Source: Isoetes taiwanensis | Lineage: Eukaryota > Streptophyta > Lycopodiopsida > Isoetales > Isoetaceae | NCBI GenBank assembly: GCA_021234155.1 | Contig: JAJEKV010000002.1 | Coordinates: forward strand, 23,884,942 to 23,948,941 | Reading direction: 5' to 3' | Length of the DNA: 64,000 nt | Shown here: positions 21,775-32,355 of the stretch, piece by piece | Layout: each line of letters begins with the position of its first letter | Position numbering within the stretch: the stretch's first letter is position 1 | Program-made: the position numbers and the translations under genes | Notes under the pieces: generated by a model | Told to the model about the DNA's origin: nothing | The model's input: the letters and a program-made list of their open reading frames with translations, nothing else | The model's database searches: none

Positions 21775-21907
21775 ATGGGTCAAAAGTTACTTAAAGTGTC
21801 CAATTTAATGTTTTAATTATTGCAAAACCAGCTTATTTAGCTATTTTAAGCTAGATTTGACTAGTTACTTAGGCTTCCTAGATACTTCTAGCCTATATCA
21901 GGTAGAC

Positions 21908-21974
21908 GACTCTCACCGTGTGCCAAAGGGGCTTATGAGAGTCTCATAAGTGCCATTCGCGCTAGCTGAGAGTC
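21908..21974. repeat. 67-bp hairpin element, copy 2
   Basis: Same inverted ends and same central palindrome ATGAGAGTCTCAT as the copy at 21708. The intervening 133 bp is not repeated. Confidence 0.75.
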
Positions 21975-22131
21975 GTTGGACTCTAGCTTAATAAAGTTTC
22001 TAACAGTTGGAAAAAAAATTTCCCAAATCGTGGTTCTTGCTTGGATGTGTTTTCTAAGATTGGAATTTCTCTAGAAAATCAGTGCTATCAGGTAATTGGC
22101 CAGTGCTTGATCTTGGTCAGCCAAGATCATT

Positions 22132-23600
22132 GCTCTGATACCATTATGACGTCCCCTGCTCATGTAGGATGCTCCCATCGTATAAAAACAAGAGGTTCTC
22201 TCCTGCTAGCCATATTGCCAACACGAGGCCGTCCACTTAACGTCGGATTCTTGATGGTGAGCAAGAATTCGGTGTGGGAGGGATAGACGTGGCATTCATC
22301 CTGTCTCCCTCGGGATCTACCTAGATGCGGAAGCACACAAACATAAGCACATAGCATCATAACAAATACATAACCACCTCGAAGGGTGGAATCACCATAA
22401 CATGATCATACATCAAAAGAGATAACAACATCAATAAGGATGAATTCTACCCAGGCTCAGACTCTTGGGGATAGTCTGATGACTTGGTCCTCCAGAGGTC
22501 ATTGCATACAGAATTCATGGCAAATGGATTTGGCTGGCAAAGGAACATGGCCGTTGGGTAATCCACTCCATCCGCCCCTCCTGTGTATACTTTGAGATAG
22601 GCTGATAAGTCTTGGGACCGAACCATAGCCTGCTGGGGGCATAGTCAAAGGGGCTATTCCTAGGTTGCATTTCCCCAGTCTCGATGAGGCAGGAGGAGAT
22701 CACTCTATCCCCCAAAGGATACATGCTAATGGCAGGCAGACTTGAGAGCCATTGCTCCTCTACGACTTCAACCCCATTGAAGGTGGCCTCACCACCCAAG
22801 AGGTGTTGAGCCTACACCAGAGCCACACGCAGTGCATAAGGTATTAGGCCTAGTCCGCAATATTCCTCGGTATGCTTTACACACCAGAGGGATCAACTGC
22901 CATCGGACAAGTTTCCCCTTGTCAGCCGGTCTGGCACCTCCACCCACAGTGCAAGCGGGCTCTTATGCGCAGGCCGCAATTAATTGGGAATTAATGAGGC
23001 TATTCTAAAATCATCTTCTAAGAAGGCTCTGGGTCTTTACCCCCCTTACCAATACAGAAGAGGTGTGAAACAGAGATAACATCCATCATACCATAACTAA
23101 ATGAATTGAAATAACAGAAATCACATATCTAATCTAACTAATCTAATCAACATGATTAGGGTTCATTTCTTAGTCCAGGTTATAGATATGGGTTCTTGGG
23201 TTCTAGAGATCATCTAGGACTAAGAACAAATACTAATCCAGCTTAAGAACAGCCATAAAGCTTGCATTGACTGGCAGAATGGACACTAACCGGATCCTTG
23301 AGTGCCTCAATGCCTTGGAAGTCATCCATGCCGCTGAAACGGATGCAAACAGATAAAGATCTTGGAATCATCGGGCATAATGATCTTCGCTGCTGCTGCA
23401 AGATTGGATTATGTCTGGCATTGCTCCAAACGCTCCTCTGATCACTCACCATGGCCCCTAGAACCCAAAAAACGACTTTTTAGGGTTCTTGCCCTTTTTC
23501 CCTTACGCTTTAGGGTTAGTACTTGATTGGCCCACTTGGCTCTTTAGGGAACTACCATATGGCAGTTATGGGTTATATTCACATGTTATATTAACATGTG
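22132..23600 (-). mobile_element. LTR-like sequence with primer site, minus strand
   Basis: GCTCTGATACCA at 22132-22143 is the reverse complement of the tRNA-iMet primer site, and sequence beginning TGACGTCC follows at 22147. This arrangement marks the 5' LTR of a minus-strand retrotransposon, which would extend right from 22147. The right edge is not resolved; the estimate of 23600 is the end of the GC-richer block. There is no gag to the left, so the element appears truncated to an LTR plus about 100 bp. Confidence 0.45.
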
Positions 23601-24140
23601 CAATATAATGGTCAATAATAGTTGCATGAGTCATAAATATAATGTTATTGGATTTATGGCATCATGTGCAACTCACATATTAACTAGCTCATGAGTTCTA
23701 TTATACTATCAAGTATAATGTAATGGTTCCTAATGGTTGCATGGAGTAAATACATGTCAATGTATTTATATGTCCATGGAGCAACCCCTTACAATATATT
23801 AACATGCTATCTATCTAGGTGGCATGCATGTGTAGTATATTGATATATCCTATGCTTGACATGTCAATCTACTTGACATGTACTGTGTGGCAGTATAATA
23901 TAGGTATTTATATCGTATAATATAGGGTCTTTTTTTATTGGTAGTGTACAATAAAGCAGTCCAGGACATAGGGTGTTTAACGGGCGCTGATTGCCCTTCA
24001 AGCTACCCTTCATTGCCCTTCCCTTGCCCTTCAAAAAATATTAGGATGTTCTTTAGTTATGTATAATATAATGAGCATATTAGTAATGTGAAGCCCCGAT
24101 CACACATGTTATCTATGAAGGTGCTGAGTTAGTGCTTGAA
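23601..24140. other. AT-rich stretch, no gene seen
   Basis: Contains repeated CATGT/ACATG words and a short CCCTTC-rich cluster (23991-24034). It may include LTR ends of the flanking elements. Confidence 0.35.
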
Positions 24141-24149
24141 TTTCGTTTT

Positions 24150-25470
24150 TTTGTACACCACCAGCAAAAAAACACCCTATACTAGAACGTCACAAGCATC
24201 CCTGAGTTGGCAGAGCTTAAGAAGCAGTTGCAGGACATTCTTAAGTTGGGATTCATTCACCCTAGTGTTTCTCCTTTTGGAGTGCCAATTCTCTTTGTTA
24301 AAAAGAAGGATGGAACAATGCGTATGTGCATTGATTACCGCCAGCTCAACAAACATACCATTAAAGATCGGTATACATTATCGCAAGCCGATGATCTTAT
24401 GGACCAATTGCAGGGGCAAAATACTTCTCCAAGATAGATCTTTGATCCAGATATCATCAGATAAGAATCAAGAAGGGGGACGTCCATAAATCAGCCTTTT
24501 GGACTCGCTATGGGCACTATGAATTTATTGTTATGCCTTTTGGCCTAACTAATGCCCCGGCCACGTTCATGCATCTTATAAACGATGTTTTCCATGACTA
24601 TTTAGACGAGTTTGTCATTATCTTCTTTGATGACACCCTTATCTACAGTAAGACTCTGGAGGACCATGAGCGTCATCTTCTTCTGGATCTACAAAAGTTT
24701 TGATGGCATCAACTCTTTGTTAAGTTCTCCAAGTGCAAGTTCACAACTACCAGAGTCGAGTACTTAGGCCACATTGTTCCAGCGGATGGTATCGCAACAG
24801 ATCTAGCTAAGATTGATGCAGTTAAGGAATGGCCAGCCTCTACAAATATCTCAGAAGTTACAAGTTTCCTTGGCTTGGCGGGATACTATCGGAAGTTTGT
24901 TAAAGACTTTGCCAAGATAGCAGCACCTCTCACTAACCTCACTAAGCAAGAGAAGGTTAAAGATTGGGCAAGAACAAGGTCCAATTGGAGTTCCAACAAT
25001 TGAAGAAAGCATTAACCACTGCTCCATTTCTTACATTGCCCGATCCTCAGAAAGATAAGTGGGTTGTGACTGATGCTAGCAAGATAGCTATTGGCGCTGT
25101 ACTAATGCAAGAGGGATGGGTTATCGCCTATGATTCTAAGAAGATGAATGATGTGGAGCAGCGATACCCCACGCATGACCAAGAATTGCTTGTCGTCGTG
25201 CGTTCCTTGCACATATGAAGGCATTATCTCCTTGGGAGACGGTTCCAATTGGATGCAGATCACCAGAGCCTCAAATATATCTTCACATAATCTAACCTCA
25301 ACCTTCATCAATGCAGATGGATGGAGTTCTTGGAGGAATATGATTTTGAAGTGGTCTATAAACTTGGTAAAAATAACCTTAGTTGCAGATGGTACCCATA
25401 TTCCAAAGGCTGAAGAAAACCTTTTTAATTCCCTTGTTACATGTTTAGATGCAACTTTATCTAACCAGAT
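24150..25470 (+). pseudogene. Ty3-gypsy RT and RNase H remnant
   Basis: Reverse transcriptase blocks in order: [36 protein letters not shown], then after a frameshift near 24420 [31 protein letters not shown] and [13 protein letters not shown] (catalytic FFDD). A TGA interrupts at about 24700. FSKCKFTTTRVEYLGHIV and FLGLAGYYRKFVKDFAKIA follow. RNase H begins near 24980 (TLPDPQKDKWVVTDASKIAIG; HDQELL) and continues past another frameshift (DADHQSLKYIFT; EFLEEYDFEVVYKLGK) to about 25400. gag, protease and integrase are missing. The element once encoded the polyprotein that copies and inserts the retrotransposon; this copy is dead. Confidence 0.85.
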
Positions 25471-25694
25471 CACTTTATGATTCTTTATATAGATTAAGAT
25501 CCTTATAAGCCACATAAATACATCACTTTACCTGGTGATCCTATTATTATAGTAGTAAATACCAAGTTTCTCCTCTTATTAGGAAAAAGAACTCAATGTT
25601 AGTTCATGCCTAAAGGGTCTTCCGAAGAGTATAATGCTTAATAAGTATTTAAATATGTTATTTTTAATTGAAATCAAGCAACTACATGCTTACC

Positions 25695-26591
25695 AAAAAA
25701 AAAAAAAACCCTTTTAAACTGTTCTAGACAACTAGAACAATTTTTAACTGTCTAAACAAAGACAATTACAATTAATAGTCCTAAACATAAGCATATTCTT
25801 CAATCAATAATTACATGTTTTCAAAATAAAAACCTTGATTCAGAAGGATACATGTCAAAGAAAACAAACATCCAATATGAACATCAAATTCTAGATCTAA
25901 AAGAATCCCTTAGTAGACTTGCATTCTTGAAAAAATCAAAACTCATAGATAATTCCAGAAGATTACATTCATAATAATCAGCCTGAAACTTTAGGCATAA
26001 TCAGATAGACCATCTTAGCCATAAACAAATTTTATGACCCGGCCTACTACTTGTACAAAAACCAAGATATGGCCCTAGGATCAGATGACAAAAATACCTT
26101 TTCTCATCATATGAATTTACACATATAACATGTTTCCTAATAACTAGAACTGTATTAAATGGTTTCAGAATATTTACCCATTCTCCGTGTAAACTTACAA
26201 GAGTTTATGCTAGAAATACTGAATATCCTTGATATTAATCAACTCCATTACTTCATGTAGATCGTCCTTCATTTCAAAAGAAAATATCAAACAGAGAGCA
26301 GGGAAACCTGTTACCTGTACCACAAGAGCAAAAACAAGCATTAGTCATGGTTGTCATGCACTGGGTAGCAGGTGTCATGGGTTTCCTAAAGATTATCCCA
26401 TTTCACCCTGCTAATGTTCCCGCTTCAAAGAAAACAGAAAATATTTCAAAATGTTCCAAACAAAAGCAAGCTAAAACTGTATTTAATAGCTGCCTAAATA
26501 AATTGTTTAGAATCACAGACATCATGTCACCTTCTATCATAATGGATATTTACAATCTCATGTACTCCTGTCCAGATTTACAGGGGGTTAG
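25695..26591 (-). repeat. Segmental duplication, part A (interrupted copy)
   Basis: Reverse complement of 53730-54690. Shared landmarks include TTTTAAACTGTTCTAG at 25711, the stretch around 26347-26400 and the edge GTCCAGATTTA at 26570. It ends in GTTAG (26587-26591), where the LTR array begins. Relative to the other copy it lacks about 62 bp near 25795. Confidence 0.9.
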
Positions 26592-26880
26592 TGTCAAGGT
26601 TGCACCAAGAAAGGGAGAGAAGGGGATGCACGCCGATATCCGTGAGCGCAAGCTCCCAAAACAAAGGCAAAATGGAATTGTATTAAACGTATGTATGAAT
26701 ACAAGATATAAAAAGGGGCAGTAAATAATAACTGCTCCCGTTACCAACCACACCTAATTATGCCGTAACTAATTAAGGCAAGTGGATGCCGTAGCTAATT
26801 AAGGCAAGTGGATGGGCTGGTGTAAGTGCTGATGAAGTGCTGATTCAGCACATAGTCAGCACCTATGTGCTGAGTGCTGA
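26592..26880 (-). repeat. LTR 1 (outer, 3' LTR in element orientation), truncated
   Basis: Matches about the first 289 bp of the other LTRs; the last 50 bp are lost in the deletion that also removed the end of the adjacent gag. It differs from LTR 2 at only a few bases. Confidence 0.9.
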
Positions 26881-26883
26881 GTG

Positions 26884-27960
26884 TCAAGTGCTGAGTGCCA
26901 TAACATGTGCTGGAAATGTTGGAAGTGCTTTAAGTGCTGAAAGTTTCTGTAACCCGAACAGAAAAATCAGTTGATCAGGTGTTAGAACCTGAGTGTATCC
27001 TTGCATAAATTCCACCAAAGTATCAGAAATGAATGCCACTTCATGAAGTGTTGCTGCATTGCCTGAAAATGGGGAGACGAAGGCCACATCATGATATCCT
27101 AGCTCAATGGCTGAGGTATCTATTAATCCTTGCTTGGAAGGTGCTGGAATATCAGAAATTGGCATCCATTTATTGGGTGCTACTGCATCGTCTGATATCC
27201 AGAAAGTAGAAGGATCTAAATCCACTACTTCATGCTTAATAGGAAGAGATAATCTGCTGCCAATGTGCTTCTCCTCCGCATCGTGCTCATCCCCATTAAG
27301 GGTAGATTGAGTCTTTGAATGCCCTGTTGCAAAGAGAGTGGCATGATCATCTTTACCTGCATCTTGCCTCATCATGATCTCCTCCTTAATAGAAGTGATT
27401 GCTTGATGGAAGCCCATATCTTTGTCTTGCATGAAGCTGCTGCACAAAGAATCAAATGCATTAGGTAATGACCTGAGGAAGAAAAATAGTTGCATCGATT
27501 GTGAGATCTGATGCTCTTCTCCAAAAGCTTCAATCTGCTGGAAGGTGTGCTTCATGTGATCCGAGAACTCGTCAAGACTTTCAGCAGTCTCGTCCCAGCA
27601 CATATCCATCACCTCTGCATATAAGTGCCCAATCTTATGGGTCTTTTGGTCATGCTTCTCAATGAGAGCATGCCACAAATCGTGGCTATTCTCTTGCTGG
27701 AAATGATCAAGGATAGAATCAGCTAAAGAGAGCCCGATATATGCCATCGCCTTGTCATCTCGGCGCTGCCAAGCATGCAAATCAGCAATATTCTTGGCAT
27801 CCGGTGCAGGTTCTTGGCCAGTAACAATTCCCCAAACTCCTTCATCCTTGAGAATGAGAGTCATTCTTCTCTTCCATTGCTGGAAACCTGTGCCATCGAA
27901 GATTTGAATCACACGACCGCCAGGGAAGGTAATCTGGTTGTAGCTTGCATCCTTCTCCAT
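26884..27960 (-). pseudogene. gag of array unit 1, C-terminally truncated
   Basis: Encodes 358 residues starting MEKDASYNQITFPGG. It carries the copia-type gag (UBN2-like) fold: FDGTGFQQWKRRMTLIL, DLWHALIEKH, SLDEFSDHMKHTF and FLRSLPNAFDSL. About 150 C-terminal residues found in the other units are missing because of a 584-bp deletion that fuses the end of gag to the LTR. Gag forms the particle that packages element RNA. Transcription would come from LTR 2 on its right. Confidence 0.85.
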
Positions 27961-27998
27961 TGCTGTGTTTATCTTTAATCAATCCCAGCACACCTAGT

Positions 27999-28010
27999 GC
28001 TCTGATACCA
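27999..28010 (-). other. Primer-binding site, unit 1
   Basis: GCTCTGATACCA on the plus strand is the perfect complement of TGGTATCAGAGC and directly abuts LTR 2. Confidence 0.9.
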
Positions 28011-28349
28011 TGTCAAGGTTGCACCAAGAAAGGGAGAGAAGGGGATGCACGCCGATATCCGAGAGCGCAAGCTCCCAAAACAAAGGCAAAATGGAATTGT
28101 ATTAAACGTATGTATGAATACAAGATATAAAAAGGGGCAGTAAATAATAACTGCTCCCGTTACCAACCACACCTAATTATGCCGTAACTAATTAAGGCAA
28201 GTGGATGCCGTAGCTAATTAAGGCAAGTGGATGGGCTGGTGTAAGTGCTGATGAAGTGCTGATTCAGCACATAGTCAGCACCTATGTGCTGAGTGCTGTC
28301 AGTGCTGTCAAGCAGCAAGATGGTGATCTCGATATCATATATCTCGACA
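28011..28349 (-). repeat. LTR 2 (shared by units 1 and 2)
   Basis: Complete 339-bp LTR with TG...CA ends. It contains several AGTGCTGA-type short repeats near its right end and a duplicated TAATTAAGGCAAGTGGATG motif. There are no target duplications next to it. Confidence 0.95.
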
Positions 28350-28433
28350 CTCCTCCTTGATGAGAGATCGCCATCTCCATGCTCAGCCTCCTCCTCCTGG
28401 AGATAAGATCTGAATCTTGGTCATGACGGACAC

Positions 28434-29963
28434 TTAATCAGGGTCATCTGAAAATTTTAAAAACCAAGTTTGCATGAAGAGATCAGCTCTATTCTCTCTG
28501 ATAGGTAAATAGACCTGCTGATCGACCATTGTATCAGGAACAATAAGTCGATAGAGTTTGTCTTGGATATCCATAATTGTTTTGCCAAGAGGAACATGAA
28601 AATTATATCTATGCATAGCCTCGATATAGGCAATAGAAGCATCAAATATGATTACTTCGTTAAGACTTATGGATTCAACAACTGTAAATGCAGCCATTCC
28701 AACAATGCTAGGTCGAAATTCTCCATGGAAATCAAACCTTAGTACCTTCGCTTGACCTTGATCAAGTGTTGCTAGAAGTAAAGAGTCAACTGCTCCGCCT
28801 TGCTTTGCAATCATGATCATATATGACGCATTTGCAACTCCTTCACGATCAAATATATTAAGATCTCCTCCTTGATCTAGAAATAGAATTGAGTTGAGTT
28901 CCATAACAGGTGCTGGAAGTGTTAGAAGTGCTTTAAGTGCTGAAAGTTTCTGTAACCCGAACAGAAAAATCAGTTGATCAGGTGTTAGAACCTGAGTGTA
29001 TCCTTGCATAAATTCCACCAAAGTATCAGAAATGAATGCCACTTCATGAAGTGTTGCTGCATTGCCTGAAAATGGGGAGACGAAGGCCACATCATGATAT
29101 CCTAGCTCAATGGCTGAGGTATCTATTAATCCTTGCTTGGAAGGTGTTGGAATATCAGAAATTGGCATCCATTTATTGAGTGCTACTGCATCGTCTGATA
29201 TCCAGAAAGTAGAAGGATCTAAATCCACTACTTCATGCTTAATAGGAAGAGATAATCTGCTGCCAATGTGCTTCTCCTCCGCATCGTGCTCATCCCCATT
29301 AAGGGTAGATTGAGTCTTTGAATGCCCTGTTGCAAAGAGAGTGGCATGATCATCTTTACCTGCATCTTGCCTCATCATGATCTCCTCCTTAATAGAAGTG
29401 ATTGCTTGATGGAAGCCCATATCTTTGTCTTGCATGAAGCTGCTGCACAAAGAATCAAATGCATTAGGTAATGACCTGAGAAAGAAAAATAGTTGCATCG
29501 ATTGTGAGATCTGATGCTCTTCTCCAAAAGCTTCAATCTGCTGGAAGGTGTGCTTCATGTGATCCAAGAACTCGTCAAGACTTTCAGCAGTCTCGTCCCA
29601 GCACATATCCATCACCTCTGCATATAAGTGCCCAATCTTATGGGTCTTTTGGTCATGCTTCTCAATGAGAGCATGCCACAAATCGTGGCTATTCTCTTGC
29701 TGGAAATGATCAAGGATAGAATCAGCTAAAGAGAGCCCGATATATGCCATCGCCTTGTCATCTCGGCCCTGCCAAGCATGCAAATCAGCAATATTCTTGG
29801 CATTCGGTGCAGGTTCTTGGCCATTGACAATTCCCCAAACTCCTTCATCCTTGAGAATGAGAGTCATTCTTCTCTTCCATTGTTGGAAACCTGTGCCATC
29901 GAAGATTTGAATCACACGACCGCCAGGGAAGGTAATCTGGTTGTAGCTTGCATCCTTCTCCAT
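28434..29963 (-). CDS. Intact gag of array unit 2
   Basis: 509 residues, uninterrupted. Residues 1-230 are copia-type gag (UBN2-like). Residues 230-340 are a linker. The C-terminal segment (about 340-509), with motifs such as GGAVDSLLLATLDQG, RFDFHGEFRPSIVG and VPLGKTIMDIQDK, has no CCHC zinc knuckle, protease, integrase or RT and matches nothing I recognise. It ends 84 bp before the LTR. It is the only full-length gag in the array and the best candidate for a functional product. Confidence 0.9.
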   Translation of the reverse strand: MEKDASYNQITFPGGRVIQIFDGTGFQQWKRRMTLILKDEGVWGIVNGQEPAPNAKNIADLHAWQGRDDKAMAYIGLSLADSILDHFQQENSHDLWHALIEKHDQKTHKIGHLYAEVMDMCWDETAESLDEFLDHMKHTFQQIEAFGEEHQISQSMQLFFFLRSLPNAFDSLCSSFMQDKDMGFHQAITSIKEEIMMRQDAGKDDHATLFATGHSKTQSTLNGDEHDAEEKHIGSRLSLPIKHEVVDLDPSTFWISDDAVALNKWMPISDIPTPSKQGLIDTSAIELGYHDVAFVSPFSGNAATLHEVAFISDTLVEFMQGYTQVLTPDQLIFLFGLQKLSALKALLTLPAPVMELNSILFLDQGGDLNIFDREGVANASYMIMIAKQGGAVDSLLLATLDQGQAKVLRFDFHGEFRPSIVGMAAFTVVESISLNEVIIFDASIAYIEAMHRYNFHVPLGKTIMDIQDKLYRLIVPDTMVDQQVYLPIRENRADLFMQTWFLKFSDDPD

Positions 29964-30013
29964 TGCTGTGTTTATCTTTAATCAATCCCAGCACACCTAG
30001 TGCTCTGATACCA

Positions 30014-30352
30014 TGTCAAGGTTGCACCAAGAAAGGGAGAGAAGGGGATGCACGCCGATATCCGAGAGCGCAAGCTCCCAAAACAAAGGCAAAATGGAAT
30101 TGTATTAAACGTATGTATGAATACAAGATATAAAAAGGGGCAGTAAATAATAACTGCTCCCGTTACCAACCACACCTAATTATGCCGTAACTAATTAAGG
30201 CAAGTGGATGCCGTAGCTAATTAAGGCAAGTGGATGGGCTGGTGTAAGTGCTGATGAAGTGCTGATTCAGCACATAGTCAGCACCTATGTGCTGAGTGCT
30301 GTCAGTGCTGTCAAGCAGCAAGATGGTGATCTCGATATCATATATCTCGACA
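30014..30352 (-). repeat. LTR 3 (shared by units 2 and 3)
   Basis: Complete 339-bp copy, exactly 2003 bp from LTR 2. The primer site GCTCTGATACCA abuts it at 30002-30013. Confidence 0.95.
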
Positions 30353-30436
30353 CTCCTCCTTGATGAGAGATCGCCATCTCCATGCTCAGCCTCCTCCTCC
30401 TGGAGATAAGATCTGAATCTTGGTCATGACGGACAC

Positions 30437-31966
30437 TTAATCAGGGTCATCTGAAAATTTTAAAAACCAAGTTTGCATGAAGAGATCAGCTCTATTCTCT
30501 CTGATAGGTAAATAGACCTGCTGATCGACCATTGTATCAGGAACAATAAGTCGATAGAGTTTGTCTTGGATATCCATAATTGTTTTGCCAAGAGGAACAT
30601 GAAAATTATATCTATGCATAGCCTCGATATAGGCAATAGAAGCATCAAATATGATTACTTCGTTAAGACTTATGGATTCAACAACTGTAAATGCAGCCAT
30701 TCCAACAATGCTAGGTCGAAATTCTCCATGGAAATCAAACCTTAGTACCTTCGCTTGACCTTGATCAAGTGTTGCTAGAAGTAAAGAGTCAACTGCTCCG
30801 CCTTGCTTTGCAATCATGATCATATATGACGCATTTGCAACTCCTTCACGATCAAGTATATTAAGATCTCCTCCTTGATCTGGAAATAGAATTGAGTTGA
30901 GTGCCATAACATGTGCTGGAAGTGTTGGAAGTGCTTTAAGTGCTGAAAGTTTCTGTAACCCGAACAGAAAAATCAGTTGATCAGGTGTTAGAACCTGAGT
31001 GTATCCTTGCATAAATTCCACCAAAGTATCAGAAATGAATGCCACTTCATGAAGTGTTGCTGCATTGCCTGAAAATGGGGAGACGAAGGCCACATCATGA
31101 TATCCTAGCTCAATGGCTGAGGTATCTATTAATCCTTGCTTGGAAGGTGTTGGAATATCAGAAATTGGCATCCATTTATTGAGTGCTACTGCTTCGTCTG
31201 ATATCCAGAAAGTAGAAGGATCTAAATCCACTACTTCATGCTTAATAGGAAGAGATAATCTGCTGCCAATGTGCTTCTCCTCCTCATCGTGCTCATCCCC
31301 ATTTAGGGTAGATTGAGTCTTTGAATGCCCTGCTGCAAAGAGAGTGGCATGATCATCTTTACCTGCATCTTGCCTCATCATGATCTCCTCCTTAATAGAA
31401 GTGATTGCTTGATGGAAGCCCATATCTTTGTCTTGCATGAAGCTGCTGCACAAAGAATCAAATGCATTAGGTAATGACTTGAGGAAGAAAAATAGTTGCA
31501 TCGATTGTGAGATCTGATGCTCTTCTCCAAAAGCTTCAATCTGCTGGAAGGTGTGCTTCATATGATCCGAGAACTCGTCAAGACTTTCAGCAGTCTCGTC
31601 CCAGCACGTATCCATCACCTCTGCATATAAGTGCCCAATCTTATGGGTCTTTTGGTCATGCTTCTCAATGAGAGCATGCCACAAATCGTGGCTATTCTCT
31701 TGCTAGAAATGATCAAGGATAGAATCAGCTAAAGAGAGCCCGATATATGCCATCGCCTTGTCATCTCGGCCCTGCCAAGCATGCAAATCAGCAATATTCT
31801 TGGCATTCGGTGCAGGTTCTTGGCCATTGACAATTCCCCAAACTCCTTCATCCTTGAGAATGAGAGTCATTCTTCTCTTCCATTGTTGGAAACCTGTGCC
31901 ATCGAAGATTTGAATCACACGACCGCCAGGGAAGGTAATCTGGTTGTAGCTTACATCCTTCTCCAT
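30437..31966 (-). pseudogene. gag of array unit 3 with one nonsense codon
   Basis: Same reading frame and length as unit 2, but the codon after DHF (residue 88) is TAG where units 1 and 2 have CAG, so only an 87-residue N-terminal piece (31703-31966) or a downstream-initiated 415-residue piece (30437-31684) could be made. Other differences are scattered single-base changes. Confidence 0.9.
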
Positions 31967-32004
31967 TGCTGTGTTTATCTTTAATCAATCCCAGCACACC
32001 TAGT

Positions 32005-32016
32005 GCTCTGATACCA
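32005..32016 (-). other. Primer-binding site, unit 3
   Basis: GCTCTGATACCA abuts the outer LTR 4 and is identical to those of units 1 and 2. Confidence 0.9.
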
Positions 32017-32355
32017 TGTCAAGGTTGCACCAAGAAAGGGAGAGAAGGGGATGCACGCCGATATCCGAGAGCGCAAGCTCCCAAAACAAAGGCAAAATGG
32101 AATTGTATTAAACGTATGTATGAATACAAGATATAAAAAGGGGCAGTAAATAATAACTGCTCCCGTTACGAACCACACCTAATTATGCCGTAACTAATTA
32201 AGGCAAGTGGATGCCGTAGCTAATTAAGGCAAGTGGATGGGCTGGTGTAAGTGCTGATGAAGTGCTGATTCAGCACATAGTCAGCACCTATGTGCTGAGT
32301 GCTGTCAGTGCTGTCAAGCAGCAAGATGGTGATCTCGATATCATATATCTCGACA
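32017..32355 (-). repeat. LTR 4 (outer, 5' LTR in element orientation)
   Basis: Complete 339-bp copy, exactly 2003 bp from LTR 3, ending CTCGACA next to the target duplication GTTAG (32356-32360). It differs from LTRs 2 and 3 by single bases (for example GTTACGAACC). Confidence 0.95.

Larger units (their letters stand above)
26592..32355 (-). mobile_element. Tandem array of a gag-only LTR retrotransposon
   Basis: Four LTRs alternate with three internal regions. LTRs start TGTCAAGG and end CTCGACA; the three complete ones (28011-28349, 30014-30352, 32017-32355) are 339 bp each and spaced by exactly 2003 bp. The leftmost is truncated. Every LTR except the leftmost is preceded on its left by GCTCTGATACCA, the complement of a tRNA-iMet primer site, and each complete internal unit begins on the other side with CTCCTCCTTG, the complement of a polypurine tract. 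GTTAG flanks only the outer ends (26587-26591, 32356-32360). A single unit (LTR, 1664-bp internal, LTR) would be 2342 bp. Only gag is encoded, as in TR-GAG elements; pol must be supplied by another element. Confidence 0.95.

Noticed and set aside
22515-22799. 94-residue minus-strand frame as a coding gene
   Set aside because: Lies within the probable LTR and has no recognisable domain.
25102-25515. Minus-strand frame of 137 residues
   Set aside because: Antisense to the gypsy RNase H region, whose plus-strand homology is clear.
27107-27310. Plus-strand 67-residue frames repeated in each array unit
   Set aside because: Antisense to gag; conserved only because the units are copies.
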